From Micromonospora polyrhachis (GTDB lineage: Bacteria; Actinomycetota; Actinomycetes; Mycobacteriales; Micromonosporaceae): DNA of 64,000 nucleotides. The notes below the pieces were generated by a model. It ran no database searches. It was not told the origin of the DNA and saw only the letters and a program-made list of their open reading frames with translations. Numbering within the stretch: position 1 is the stretch's first letter; each line of letters opens with the position of its first letter. The DNA lies in contig NZ_JACHJW010000001.1 in the NCBI RefSeq assembly GCF_014203835.1, positions 7,018,501 to 7,082,500 on the forward strand, read 5' to 3'. Position numbers and translations under genes: made by a program. Shown here piece by piece: positions 34,893 to 42,975 of the stretch.

Positions 34893-36008
34893 CTACCCGA
34901 GACGCGTCGCGCCCCGGGCGGGCGTCGCCGGGAACACGTGCGGAGCCGCGAAGCCGTGCGTCGCGAACGCGTCGGTCACGGCCGCGCCGACCTCGTCGGC
35001 ACGGTCGGTGTCGACCAGGGCGAGGACGCACCCGCCGAACCCACCGCCGGTCATCCGCGCCCCGTACGCACCGGCAGCCAGCGCGGCGGCCACCGCCACG
35101 TCCAACTCCGGCACGGTGACCTCGTAGTCGTCACGCAGCGACTCGTGCGAGGCGGTAAGCAGCGGCCCAATGCCAGCGGCACCACCCGCCCGCAGCAGGC
35201 GCACGCATTCGAGCACCCGCTCGTTCTCGGTGACGACATGCCGTACCCGTCGGCGCATCACCTCGGAGCCGAGCCGGTCGACCGCGGCCAGGCCCACGTC
35301 TCGGAGGGCCGACACGCCGAGTTCCGCTGCCGCAGCCGCGCAGGTCGCCCGGCGGGCCGCGTACTCACCGGACACCAGCCGGTGTGGCGCCCGGGTGTCG
35401 ACGACGAGCAGGGTCAGGCCCGCGCCGGCCAGGTCGAGTGGTACGTGCGACGACGCAAGCGTCCGGCAGTCCAGGAACAGGGCGTGGCCCTCCCGGCACA
35501 ACGTCACCGCGGACTGGTCCATGATGCCGCAGGGCATCCCGACGTACGCGTTCTCCACCTGCTGTGCCAGGCGGGGCCAGTGCGCGGGGGCCAGTGGGAT
35601 CTGCCCGAGATCGACCAGCGCACCGAGCACCGCGCACGCCAACGCCGCCGACGACGACAGCCCCGCACCGACCGGCAGGTCGGAACTGATCGTCAAGCGG
35701 GCGCCCGGCACGTCGTATCCTGCCTCCCGCAATGCCCACACCACCCCGGCGACGTAGGCGCCCCAGCCGGCCGGCTCACCGGGTGTCAGGTCGGTGGCGT
35801 CGAAGGAGACCGGATCCGTGGCACTATCGGACGTCGCGATCCAGCGCCCCTGTGGCAGCGGCGTCGCGGTGACGACACAGCGTTGTGGGATGGCGAAGGG
35901 CAGCACGTACCCGTCGTTGTAGTCGGTGTGCTCGCCGATCAGGTTGACCCGGCCCGGGGCCGCCCACACCACGCCTCGGTCCCGCGCCACCGACAGAATC
36001 GCACTCAC
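34893..36008 (-). CDS. galK: Galactokinase
   Basis: A 371-residue GHMP kinase with the galactokinase signature APGRVNLIGEHTDYNDGYVL near residue 17, the ATP loop PVGAGLSSSAALACAV around 110, and the C-terminal MTGGGFGGCVLALV. Residues GEHTD, including the sugar-contacting Asp, are intact. It phosphorylates galactose at C1 with ATP in the first step of the Leloir pathway. It overlaps galT by 4 bases (galT-galK operon on the minus strand) and is followed by a strong terminator. No galE is in the window. Confidence 0.96.
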   Translation of the reverse strand: MSAILSVARDRGVVWAAPGRVNLIGEHTDYNDGYVLPFAIPQRCVVTATPLPQGRWIATSDSATDPVSFDATDLTPGEPAGWGAYVAGVVWALREAGYDVPGARLTISSDLPVGAGLSSSAALACAVLGALVDLGQIPLAPAHWPRLAQQVENAYVGMPCGIMDQSAVTLCREGHALFLDCRTLASSHVPLDLAGAGLTLLVVDTRAPHRLVSGEYAARRATCAAAAAELGVSALRDVGLAAVDRLGSEVMRRRVRHVVTENERVLECVRLLRAGGAAGIGPLLTASHESLRDDYEVTVPELDVAVAAALAAGAYGARMTGGGFGGCVLALVDTDRADEVGAAVTDAFATHGFAAPHVFPATPARGATRLG

Positions 36009-37099
36009 GCCGCCACCTCCCGCAAGTGTCGCGCCGCCTCCTCCGGCCGGATGTCGTTGATGAAGACCCCCATCGCCGATTCCGACCCCGCCAGGTACTT
36101 GAGCTTCCCGGGTGCCCGCCGGATGGTGAAGACCTGCAGGTGCAGGTATGCCAGGTCGCGGTCAACCCGGGTGGGCGCCTGGTACCACGCCGAGATGTAG
36201 GGTGCCGGCCGCCCGAACAGACGGTCGAACCGGCGGAGCACGTCGAGGTAGATCGGGCCGAACGCGTCCCGCTCCGGTCCGGTCAGCGCGGGGATGTCGG
36301 GTACCCGGCGGTTCGGGTAGAGATGCACCTCGTACGGCCAACGGGCCGCTGCCGGCACGAAGGCGGTCCAGTGTTCGTTCTCGGCGACGATCCGCTCCCC
36401 CGTGGCGCGCTCAGCCGCCAACAGATCGGCGAACAGGTTCGCACCTGCCCGGTCCGCCGCGTACCGCCGCGCGGAGGTGAGCATCCGGCGTACCCGGGGT
36501 GGCACGAACGGGTAGCCGTAGATCTGCCCGTGCGGATGATGCAGCGTCACACCGATCTCCTCGCCCCGGTTCTCGAAGCAGAAGACCAGTTCCACGTCGC
36601 CCCGCGCGGACAGTTCGGCGGTCCGGTCCGCCCAGGCCTCGACGACGGTGCGTACCCGCGACGGTGACAGCGACGCGAACGATCCGCCGTGTTCGGCGGT
36701 GAAGCAGACGACCTCACACCGGCCGGCACCGGACCGAGATGCCGCAGCTGGGCCGGACCGCACCACAGCCTCGGCTGGCATGTCCGAGGCCCGGTGGCTG
36801 AACGCGGGAAACCGGTTCTCGAAGACCACCACGTCGTAGTCGGACGCCGGGATCTCCGATGGTCGATCGACCGTGGCGGGGCAGAGCGGACACTCGTCGG
36901 ACGACGGAAGGTGGGTACGGGTCTGCCGGTGCGCCGCGATCGCCACCCACTCGTCGAGGACCGGGTCGTAGCGCAGCTCGGAGGCGACCGGTGGGGGCGG
37001 GAGGGACCGCCGGTCGACGGCGTCACGCACCGAGTCGTCGCGTTCGTCGAAATAGATCAGCTCCCGACCATCGGCGAGCTGGGCAACGGTGCGCTTCAC
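36005..37099 (-). CDS. galT: Galactose-1-phosphate uridylyltransferase
   Basis: A 364-residue protein with a GTG start. It has the catalytic HIT-type motif LHHPHGQIYGYPFVPP (His-Pro-His), CPLCPAT as a metal-binding pair, FENRFPAF and VAFVPAAARWPYEVHLYPNRR in the second half. It transfers UMP between glucose 1-phosphate and galactose 1-phosphate. It is the first gene of the two-gene operon; a weak ribosome-binding region precedes the GTG. A 254-base divergent interval separates it from the EccD-like gene. Confidence 0.95.
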   Translation of the reverse strand: MKRTVAQLADGRELIYFDERDDSVRDAVDRRSLPPPPVASELRYDPVLDEWVAIAAHRQTRTHLPSSDECPLCPATVDRPSEIPASDYDVVVFENRFPAFSHRASDMPAEAVVRSGPAAASRSGAGRCEVVCFTAEHGGSFASLSPSRVRTVVEAWADRTAELSARGDVELVFCFENRGEEIGVTLHHPHGQIYGYPFVPPRVRRMLTSARRYAADRAGANLFADLLAAERATGERIVAENEHWTAFVPAAARWPYEVHLYPNRRVPDIPALTGPERDAFGPIYLDVLRRFDRLFGRPAPYISAWYQAPTRVDRDLAYLHLQVFTIRRAPGKLKYLAGSESAMGVFINDIRPEEAARHLREVAA

Positions 37100-37353
37100 G
37101 CTGACGCGGGCCCGGTGGAATCGACCGTCACCAGCTCGCCGACCCGTTCGGGTGGGCTGATGACGGGTTTCGGCCGGTGGGCCAGATCAGGCATCGCCAC
37201 CTGGCGTTGCTGCGCGAGCATCCGTTGTCACCTTTCCCACCACGAACTGGTGGCTGGACACAGCTTCGACCTTGTCGACACAGAAGTCAACGGAGATCAA
37301 CAATCCGACCGGGCTGCTTGCTTCCGCTCGGGGATCTACTGAACTATGTCCGC

Positions 37354-38370
37354 GTGACAGGGGACCGGAACCCGACCAGGCTCCAACCAGCCTTCGCGCT
37401 CTGGGTAGCCGCGGCACTCCTCGCCGCCACCACGGTGTTGCCGGTCATCCGCGGCCGTGGCTTCGCCCCCCTCGCCACCGGCGCACTCGCCTGCGCGATA
37501 GGAATCGGCCTGACCTGGTGGGCGGCCCGCCAGGGGCAACGGTCCGCCGCGACAGCTCTCCTCGCGAGTACGGGCCTGTGGGCCGGTCTCACCGGCTGGC
37601 TGTCGACGCTGCTCCTCGACCGGATTCCGGTGGTCGCCGTCGCGTCGGCGGCGGTCTGTGCGGTGGCGGTCACCGCCCTGGCGAGCCGCCTGGCCGCCGG
37701 GGTCGGTCGGGTACTCGTCACCGCCGTGGCCGTGGTCACCGTCGCCACCGCCGTGGCGGCTGGTGGGATCACCGCAGGCGCTGACGTCGGGCAGCCGGCC
37801 CGCCTCGCGCCGGTCGTCGTCCTGCTCAGCTTGGGGCTGCTGGCCCGGCACTCGCTCGCGGCCGGCGGGCTGACGCAGGCCACCTTCCGGCTGCGCACCG
37901 CCACCGAGCCGGCGGAGCGCTCCGAACGACAGCTCACCGTGGCCGAGGAGTACCTACGCGGTGGGCTGGTCGGGCTCGCCACCGTCGCCGGTGCCGGCGC
38001 GGCGACCCTGCTCGCTACGGGCAACGTGACCGATGTGGCGCTCGGTGTGGGAACAGCCCTGCTGTTGTGGACGCGGTCCCGGCTGTTCGAGCGGATCGCG
38101 CACGTCCTGCCGCTACGCGTAGCCGCCCTGTCGGCGCTCCTCGCCGGAGCGGCCCGGATACTGGCCGCCGCACCCACGTGGGGCTTGGCGGTGGGTCTGC
38201 TCGTGCTCGGTGTCGTGACCGTCTGCGCGGCCAGGTCCGACGGTTGGCTCGTCCACCGGGGCCGTTGGCTCCGGGCTGGTGAACTGGCCCTCGCCGGGAC
38301 CGTAGCGGTCACGCTTCCCATCGCGGTCGGCTTGTTCGACTTCGAGCCAACGATTGGGGCGGCCGGATGA
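37354..38370 (+). CDS. Polytopic membrane protein, EccD-like (type VII secretion-associated)
   Basis: A 338-residue protein starting at GTG 37354 with about 10-11 transmembrane segments and few loops except a polar one near residues 175-210 (FRLRTATEPAERSERQLTVAEEYL). It lacks the ubiquitin-like N-terminal domain of EccD. Its resemblance to the EccD membrane part and its coupling (ATGA) to a MinD-like protein suggest a type VII secretion-linked component. No EccC ATPase or EccB is in the window. The family call is tentative. Confidence 0.5.
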   Translation: MTGDRNPTRLQPAFALWVAAALLAATTVLPVIRGRGFAPLATGALACAIGIGLTWWAARQGQRSAATALLASTGLWAGLTGWLSTLLLDRIPVVAVASAAVCAVAVTALASRLAAGVGRVLVTAVAVVTVATAVAAGGITAGADVGQPARLAPVVVLLSLGLLARHSLAAGGLTQATFRLRTATEPAERSERQLTVAEEYLRGGLVGLATVAGAGAATLLATGNVTDVALGVGTALLLWTRSRLFERIAHVLPLRVAALSALLAGAARILAAAPTWGLAVGLLVLGVVTVCAARSDGWLVHRGRWLRAGELALAGTVAVTLPIAVGLFDFEPTIGAAG

Positions 38371-38969
38371 AGCGCTGGTTTCCCGATCCGGGTGACATCG
38401 CGGCAGAACGCGCCGCCGCCGAGAGGTTACGGCAGCTTCCCGCCACCCCACGCGTGGTGGCGGTCTGTTCCGGAGCGGGCGGGGTGGGTGTGACCACGGT
38501 GGGTACGGGTATCGCCGCCACGCTGGGCACGCTCTGGCCGGACCGGGTGGCGTACGTCGGGCTGGCCGCGACGCCGAGCCTTTCCGGGGTGCACGTCGTC
38601 ACGGCACCACTATGGACCGATCAGGTCGACCTTGCCGAGGTCACGCGGCTCACCGAACGGTTCACCGTCCTACTCCTGGACATCGGCGCGTACGCCGACC
38701 CGACCGCACGCGCACTGCTGGGGCTGGCGGACCGACTGCTGATCGTCACCGACCAGGCCGGACGGGGTGTGGAGCGTGTGCTGGCCCGGGTGGCGGAAGC
38801 CGGGCCGGCAACGCGTACGACGGTCATCGTCGGTCGGGACACCGAAAACCGCGATCACCTTTGTTTGCCGCACGACAAGGCGTTACGGAAATTGGACGCC
38901 GAAATCCTCGACCGTGTCCGTCCGGCGACCCGGCGTGCCTACCTGACGATCGCCGCCTGGTGCCTGTAG
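38367..38969 (+). CDS. MinD/ParA-like protein with degenerate P-loop
   Basis: A 200-residue SIMIBI-type fold. The P-loop region reads CSGAGGVGVTTVGTG (about residues 34-48): the Lys of both the deviant first position and the invariant GK(T/S) are replaced (Ala and Val). A switch-like LLLDIGAYADP and DRLLIVTDQAGRG follow at expected spacing. It is therefore probably a non-hydrolysing or weakly nucleotide-binding relative of the MinD-like proteins found with type VII secretion genes. It overlaps the EccD-like gene by 4 bases. Confidence 0.7.
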   Translation: MKRWFPDPGDIAAERAAAERLRQLPATPRVVAVCSGAGGVGVTTVGTGIAATLGTLWPDRVAYVGLAATPSLSGVHVVTAPLWTDQVDLAEVTRLTERFTVLLLDIGAYADPTARALLGLADRLLIVTDQAGRGVERVLARVAEAGPATRTTVIVGRDTENRDHLCLPHDKALRKLDAEILDRVRPATRRAYLTIAAWCL

Positions 38970-39202
38970 ACGATCGCCGTTTGGCACAGTGGACAAGGCA
39001 TCCCGGTCCGCCTGCCCGGTCGTCCGTGCATTTCCGCCGTGCGAAACGCCCTCGATGGCGCACCGAAATCGTCTACGTCGGACGCGCGTCGTACCCGGCG
39101 TCGGCGCTCGTTTTTATCGACCGCTGAAGACGGGTTTCGCTCACGATGGAAGGCGCGATAGGCTGCCGCCCGGCCACACCTGCACGCGCTGCGGAGGCGA
39201 CA

Positions 39203-41842
39203 ATGAAGCTGTACCGGCTGACAAAGCTGCGAAAGCTGACCAAGGGTTACGCGGCGGGGGCAGGAGTGGCGGTGCTCGCCCTGGCGGCCACCATATTCGC
39301 GGTCGGGGCCACGGCACAACAGCCGGCGATCGCCGATGGCGCCTCATGGCTATGGAGTCGTGACACCGGGGAGGCCGCCCAGGTCAATGCCGTCTCCGGA
39401 GTCGTCGGCCTCCGCCAGCCGATGATCGACGCCCAGGGGCACCGGGTCCGAATCAGCCAGAGCGACCAGTACGTGATCCTCCATGATCTGGACACCGGTC
39501 AGGTGACCTCCATCGACCTCGCCCGGCTCGGCTTCTCGGGCTCGCTTGAGCTGGGGGTCAAGGAGGAGACGGCACTGCTGCTCGACAAGGGCATGGCCGT
39601 CCTGGTCGATCGCAGCCGCGGCATCGTGCGCCCGGTCGACCCCGCCAACCTGCAGGCGACGGGCGAGCAGTTGCGACTGCCCAGCCCGCTGGTCGGTGGC
39701 GGATTCGACAAGTCCGGGCAGTTGTGGCTGAGCGTGCCGAGCCAGGGCACCGCGGTCGCCCTACGAGTCCATGAAGGAAAGCTGCGGGTCGAGCGGACCG
39801 AGGCGGTCACCTCACCTGGCCGTGCCCAGACGCTGACCGTACTCGATGAGGGCGCGCTCATCGCCGACCGAAGCGGCGCCGACACGATAACCATCGTGGG
39901 GCGGAAGGGCACCCGGCAGATCAAGTCACCCGTTTCGCTCACCAGTGCGGTCGTACCGGACCGTACGATCGGCACGACCGCGGTGATCACCGTACCGGCC
40001 GAGCAGAAGGTCGTCACCATCGGTGACGTGGCGAATGGCGCGTTGGTGCGTACTCTGCCGCTACCCGCCAAAGGCGATACGACGCAGCCGGCGGTCAGCT
40101 TCGCCAACCGGGTCTACGTTCCCGATCAGTCGGCCGGTGTGGTACGCGTCTTCAAAACGGACGGTAGCCCCGCCGGCACGATCAATGTCGGTAAGCCACA
40201 GACTCCGGTGGAATTGGAGGTGCGCGAGGATTTCCTGTTCATAAACGCACCCGATTCGGAGACCGCGGTAATGGTCAACGGTTCGGGGGAAACCTCCAAG
40301 GTGGAAAAGTACGACCCGAAGCAGACCAGCCCGACTCCGGGTCCCAGCGCGCCAGCCACCGAACAACCCACTGGACAACCCACCGTGGCGCCGCCCACCG
40401 CCCCGGTCGATCCGACACCCGCCCCGACCACGACTCCCACGCAGGTGCCGGTGCAACCGCAGCGCCCCGGTCCGCCGGTCCCGGTCACCGCGCTGGCCGG
40501 TGACGGCGATGTGCGGCTCTCCTGGGGCCGGGCGAAGCGCGGCTCGGCACCGGTGCGCAACTACACGGTCGTGTGGGAAGAGGGCGGCGGTGGCCAGGTC
40601 CGGGTCGACGGCGACGTGCTCCGCACCACGATCAAGGGCTTGGACAACGGCACCACCTACCGGTTCCGGGTCTTCGCCACGAACTCGGTCGGGGCCGGTC
40701 CGCCGGCGCTCTCGCAGCCGGTGACACCGCAGGCCAGCAAGCCACCGGCCACTCCCGCCGCCCCCAAGGCGACGATGGAACTCAACGACGCCGGATTCCC
40801 CACCGGTGCGATCGAGGTCAGCTGGGCTGCGGTGGCACAGGCCGCCGACTACGTGGTGACGCCGATCCGGGATGGCCAGGCCGGCAGCAATCCACCGCAG
40901 ATCGTCTCCGACAACAGCGCCCGGTTCCCCGGCCTCACCGCCGGTCAGACCTACACGTTCACCGTCACGGCGCGTAACGCGGCCGGTCGGGCCTCGGCGG
41001 CCAGTCCGCCGAGCGAGCCGATCCGGGTCCACTACGCCCCGGCTGCGCCGGGTGGCGTCTCCGGCCAGCAGACCGGGCCGAACACGTACCTCATCAAATG
41101 GAGCGCCGCGAAGACCCACGGGACCGCGGTGACGTCCTACACGGTGCGCGACAGCAGGGGCGCGGAGCTGGCCAAGGTCAACGCCTCCACCCTCACCGCC
41201 ACCGTCACCGCGACCGGGCTTACCTCGGTCACGGTGACCGCCGGCAGCAGCGACGGGGACGGGCCGGCCGGATCCGGCCGGATACAGACCGCCACCACGC
41301 CGCAGGTCAGGATCACGTCGACGAGCGCCACCCAGAACTCGATCACGGTGCGGTTCACCGTAGCCGGCGGCGGTGCGCCCACCTGCGCGATCCTCGTGGA
41401 CAACCAGCGTCGGGCCGAGTCCTGCACGTCGCCGATGACCGTGCGCGACCTGAGCCCGAACACGGCCTACCGGGTGACCGTCGAGGCGACGAACTTCATG
41501 GGCACCGACAGTGCCGAACGTGAGCAGCGCACCCAGCGCGTCACCTACGGCGCACAGGTCACCTGCACCGACGCACCGAACAACCCGCAGCCCAACTTCT
41601 GCGCGAACGGCCTGCCGGTCTACTCGGACAGCAACGACAACGGTGCGGTACGCCGACGCGTCGGCAACGGATCCCGGATCACGCTCCACTGCAAGGTGCA
41701 CGGCGAGAACCAGCAGGCCGGGCCGTACAACCACTACAAGGAAGGCGACCACTGGGTGGAGCTCACCGATGGCGGTTGGATGTCGTGGGTGTGGCTACGG
41801 TTCGACAACGGCGACAACGTGGAAGCGATCCAGAACTGTTGA
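39203..41842 (+). CDS. Membrane-anchored protein with propeller-like and fibronectin type III domains
   Basis: An 879-residue protein starting at ATG 39203 after GGAGG. A basic N terminus and one transmembrane helix (about residues 20-38) anchor it. Residues about 45-375 are repeated beta-strand units resembling a beta-propeller, followed by a Thr/Pro linker (about 380-435). At least four fibronectin III-like units follow (YTVVWEEGGGG, VSWAAVAQAADYVV, IKWSAAKTHGTAV, TVRFTVAGGGAP), and the C-terminal 95 residues are a Cys-containing domain (QVTCTDAPNNPQPNFCAN, LHCKVHG, QNC). It is predicted to be mainly extracellular. In related loci such a protein precedes MoxR-DUF58-transglutaminase genes; here DUF58 follows directly. 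Confidence 0.82.
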   Translation: MKLYRLTKLRKLTKGYAAGAGVAVLALAATIFAVGATAQQPAIADGASWLWSRDTGEAAQVNAVSGVVGLRQPMIDAQGHRVRISQSDQYVILHDLDTGQVTSIDLARLGFSGSLELGVKEETALLLDKGMAVLVDRSRGIVRPVDPANLQATGEQLRLPSPLVGGGFDKSGQLWLSVPSQGTAVALRVHEGKLRVERTEAVTSPGRAQTLTVLDEGALIADRSGADTITIVGRKGTRQIKSPVSLTSAVVPDRTIGTTAVITVPAEQKVVTIGDVANGALVRTLPLPAKGDTTQPAVSFANRVYVPDQSAGVVRVFKTDGSPAGTINVGKPQTPVELEVREDFLFINAPDSETAVMVNGSGETSKVEKYDPKQTSPTPGPSAPATEQPTGQPTVAPPTAPVDPTPAPTTTPTQVPVQPQRPGPPVPVTALAGDGDVRLSWGRAKRGSAPVRNYTVVWEEGGGGQVRVDGDVLRTTIKGLDNGTTYRFRVFATNSVGAGPPALSQPVTPQASKPPATPAAPKATMELNDAGFPTGAIEVSWAAVAQAADYVVTPIRDGQAGSNPPQIVSDNSARFPGLTAGQTYTFTVTARNAAGRASAASPPSEPIRVHYAPAAPGGVSGQQTGPNTYLIKWSAAKTHGTAVTSYTVRDSRGAELAKVNASTLTATVTATGLTSVTVTAGSSDGDGPAGSGRIQTATTPQVRITSTSATQNSITVRFTVAGGGAPTCAILVDNQRRAESCTSPMTVRDLSPNTAYRVTVEATNFMGTDSAEREQRTQRVTYGAQVTCTDAPNNPQPNFCANGLPVYSDSNDNGAVRRRVGNGSRITLHCKVHGENQQAGPYNHYKEGDHWVELTDGGWMSWVWLRFDNGDNVEAIQNC

Positions 41843-42975
41843 TCAGACCAACCGCACGGGGGGTGGGCACGACACTTGGTGGTTGCCTCCTGCTGTTAGC
41901 CGGCCTGCTGCTCGGCTATCGCGAACTGTTCATGCTGGGTGCGGCCGGACTCACCGCGGTGGCGGTGGGTACGGTCTGGGGCCTCGTCCCCCCGGCCCTG
42001 CACGTCGACCGCGTCGTCGTACCCGGGCGGGTACGACGCGGCGAACCGGCCGATTCCGTCGTCGACGTCATGGCGCGGGGTCGCGCGGGTAGGCTCCTCT
42101 CGCTCCACGACGGGGTGTGGGACGCCGACGGCAAGCCTGCGTCCGAGGCGGTCACCACCGAGGTGTTCGCCCGTCCCGGCCTACCGACCCGGGTACGGCT
42201 GAGGTTGCCCACCAACCAACGTGGGGTCTTCCAGGTCGGGCCGCTACGAATCGGCCGTACGGATCCACTCGGCCTGTGGTCGGCGCTACGGCCGGTCGGT
42301 ACGGCGCAACAGCTCGTCGTCTGGCCGACCTGGCATGCCGTGCCCGCGTCCGCGATCGGCCGCACCGCGCAGATCGAGGCCACCCGGGATCCGCAGCACA
42401 CGGAGAGCACCACCTTCCACACCCTGCGCGAGTACGTCTCCGGCGACGACCTACGCCACATCCACTGGCGTACCTCGGCCCGCATGGGCACCCTGATGAT
42501 CCGTAGGCACGAGGGCGCCTCCATCGCGCGTCTGGTGCTGCTGATCGACGACCGCGCGCCGTCGTACGTCGACGCCGACAGCTTCGAGCAGGCCGTCGAG
42601 GTCGCCGCCTCGGTGTTGGTGTCGCTGACCGATGCCGGGCGCCGGCTCGCGGTGATGAGCGCTTCGGACCCGACCCGCGATCCGGTGACCACCACCGCCG
42701 CTGGCCTCGATCTGCTCGCCGCAGCCCGGCTGACCAGCTCGGGCGTGTCCGACCAGCGGATCCAGGCCCAGCTGCGGCTACGGCCGTTGGGTGACGCGCT
42801 GCTCGTCGTCACCGGCACCGTCGGGGACGTGACACTGGCTGCTCCGCTCGCCGCCAAGTACCACTCGGTGCAGACCTTGGAACTTGGCCCGGAAACCAGA
42901 CTCGATGTCGCCGGCGCGGTGATCGCCGCACCGACCGCCGCCGGTATGATCGCCCGACTGCGGGAGCAACGATGA
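41839..42975 (+). CDS. DUF58 protein
   Basis: About 378 residues. I place the start at TTG 41839, overlapping the upstream stop as TTGA; the exact start is uncertain. Two N-terminal transmembrane helices (GTTLGGCLLLLAGLLLG, LFMLGAAGLTAVAVG) are followed by a beta-rich region and the DUF58 core LREYVSGDDLRHIHWRTSARMGTLMIRRHEG. The C-terminal part has the vWA-like fold. DUF58 proteins normally work with a MoxR AAA+ ATPase, but no such gene is present here. It overlaps the transglutaminase-like gene by ATGA. Confidence 0.85.
   Translation: MIRPTARGVGTTLGGCLLLLAGLLLGYRELFMLGAAGLTAVAVGTVWGLVPPALHVDRVVVPGRVRRGEPADSVVDVMARGRAGRLLSLHDGVWDADGKPASEAVTTEVFARPGLPTRVRLRLPTNQRGVFQVGPLRIGRTDPLGLWSALRPVGTAQQLVVWPTWHAVPASAIGRTAQIEATRDPQHTESTTFHTLREYVSGDDLRHIHWRTSARMGTLMIRRHEGASIARLVLLIDDRAPSYVDADSFEQAVEVAASVLVSLTDAGRRLAVMSASDPTRDPVTTTAAGLDLLAAARLTSSGVSDQRIQAQLRLRPLGDALLVVTGTVGDVTLAAPLAAKYHSVQTLELGPETRLDVAGAVIAAPTAAGMIARLREQR

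Noticed and set aside
37354..38969. A complete type VII secretion machine in the window
   Set aside because: No EccC, EccB, EccE or MycP gene is visible; only an EccD-like and a MinD-like protein are present, so only association is claimed.
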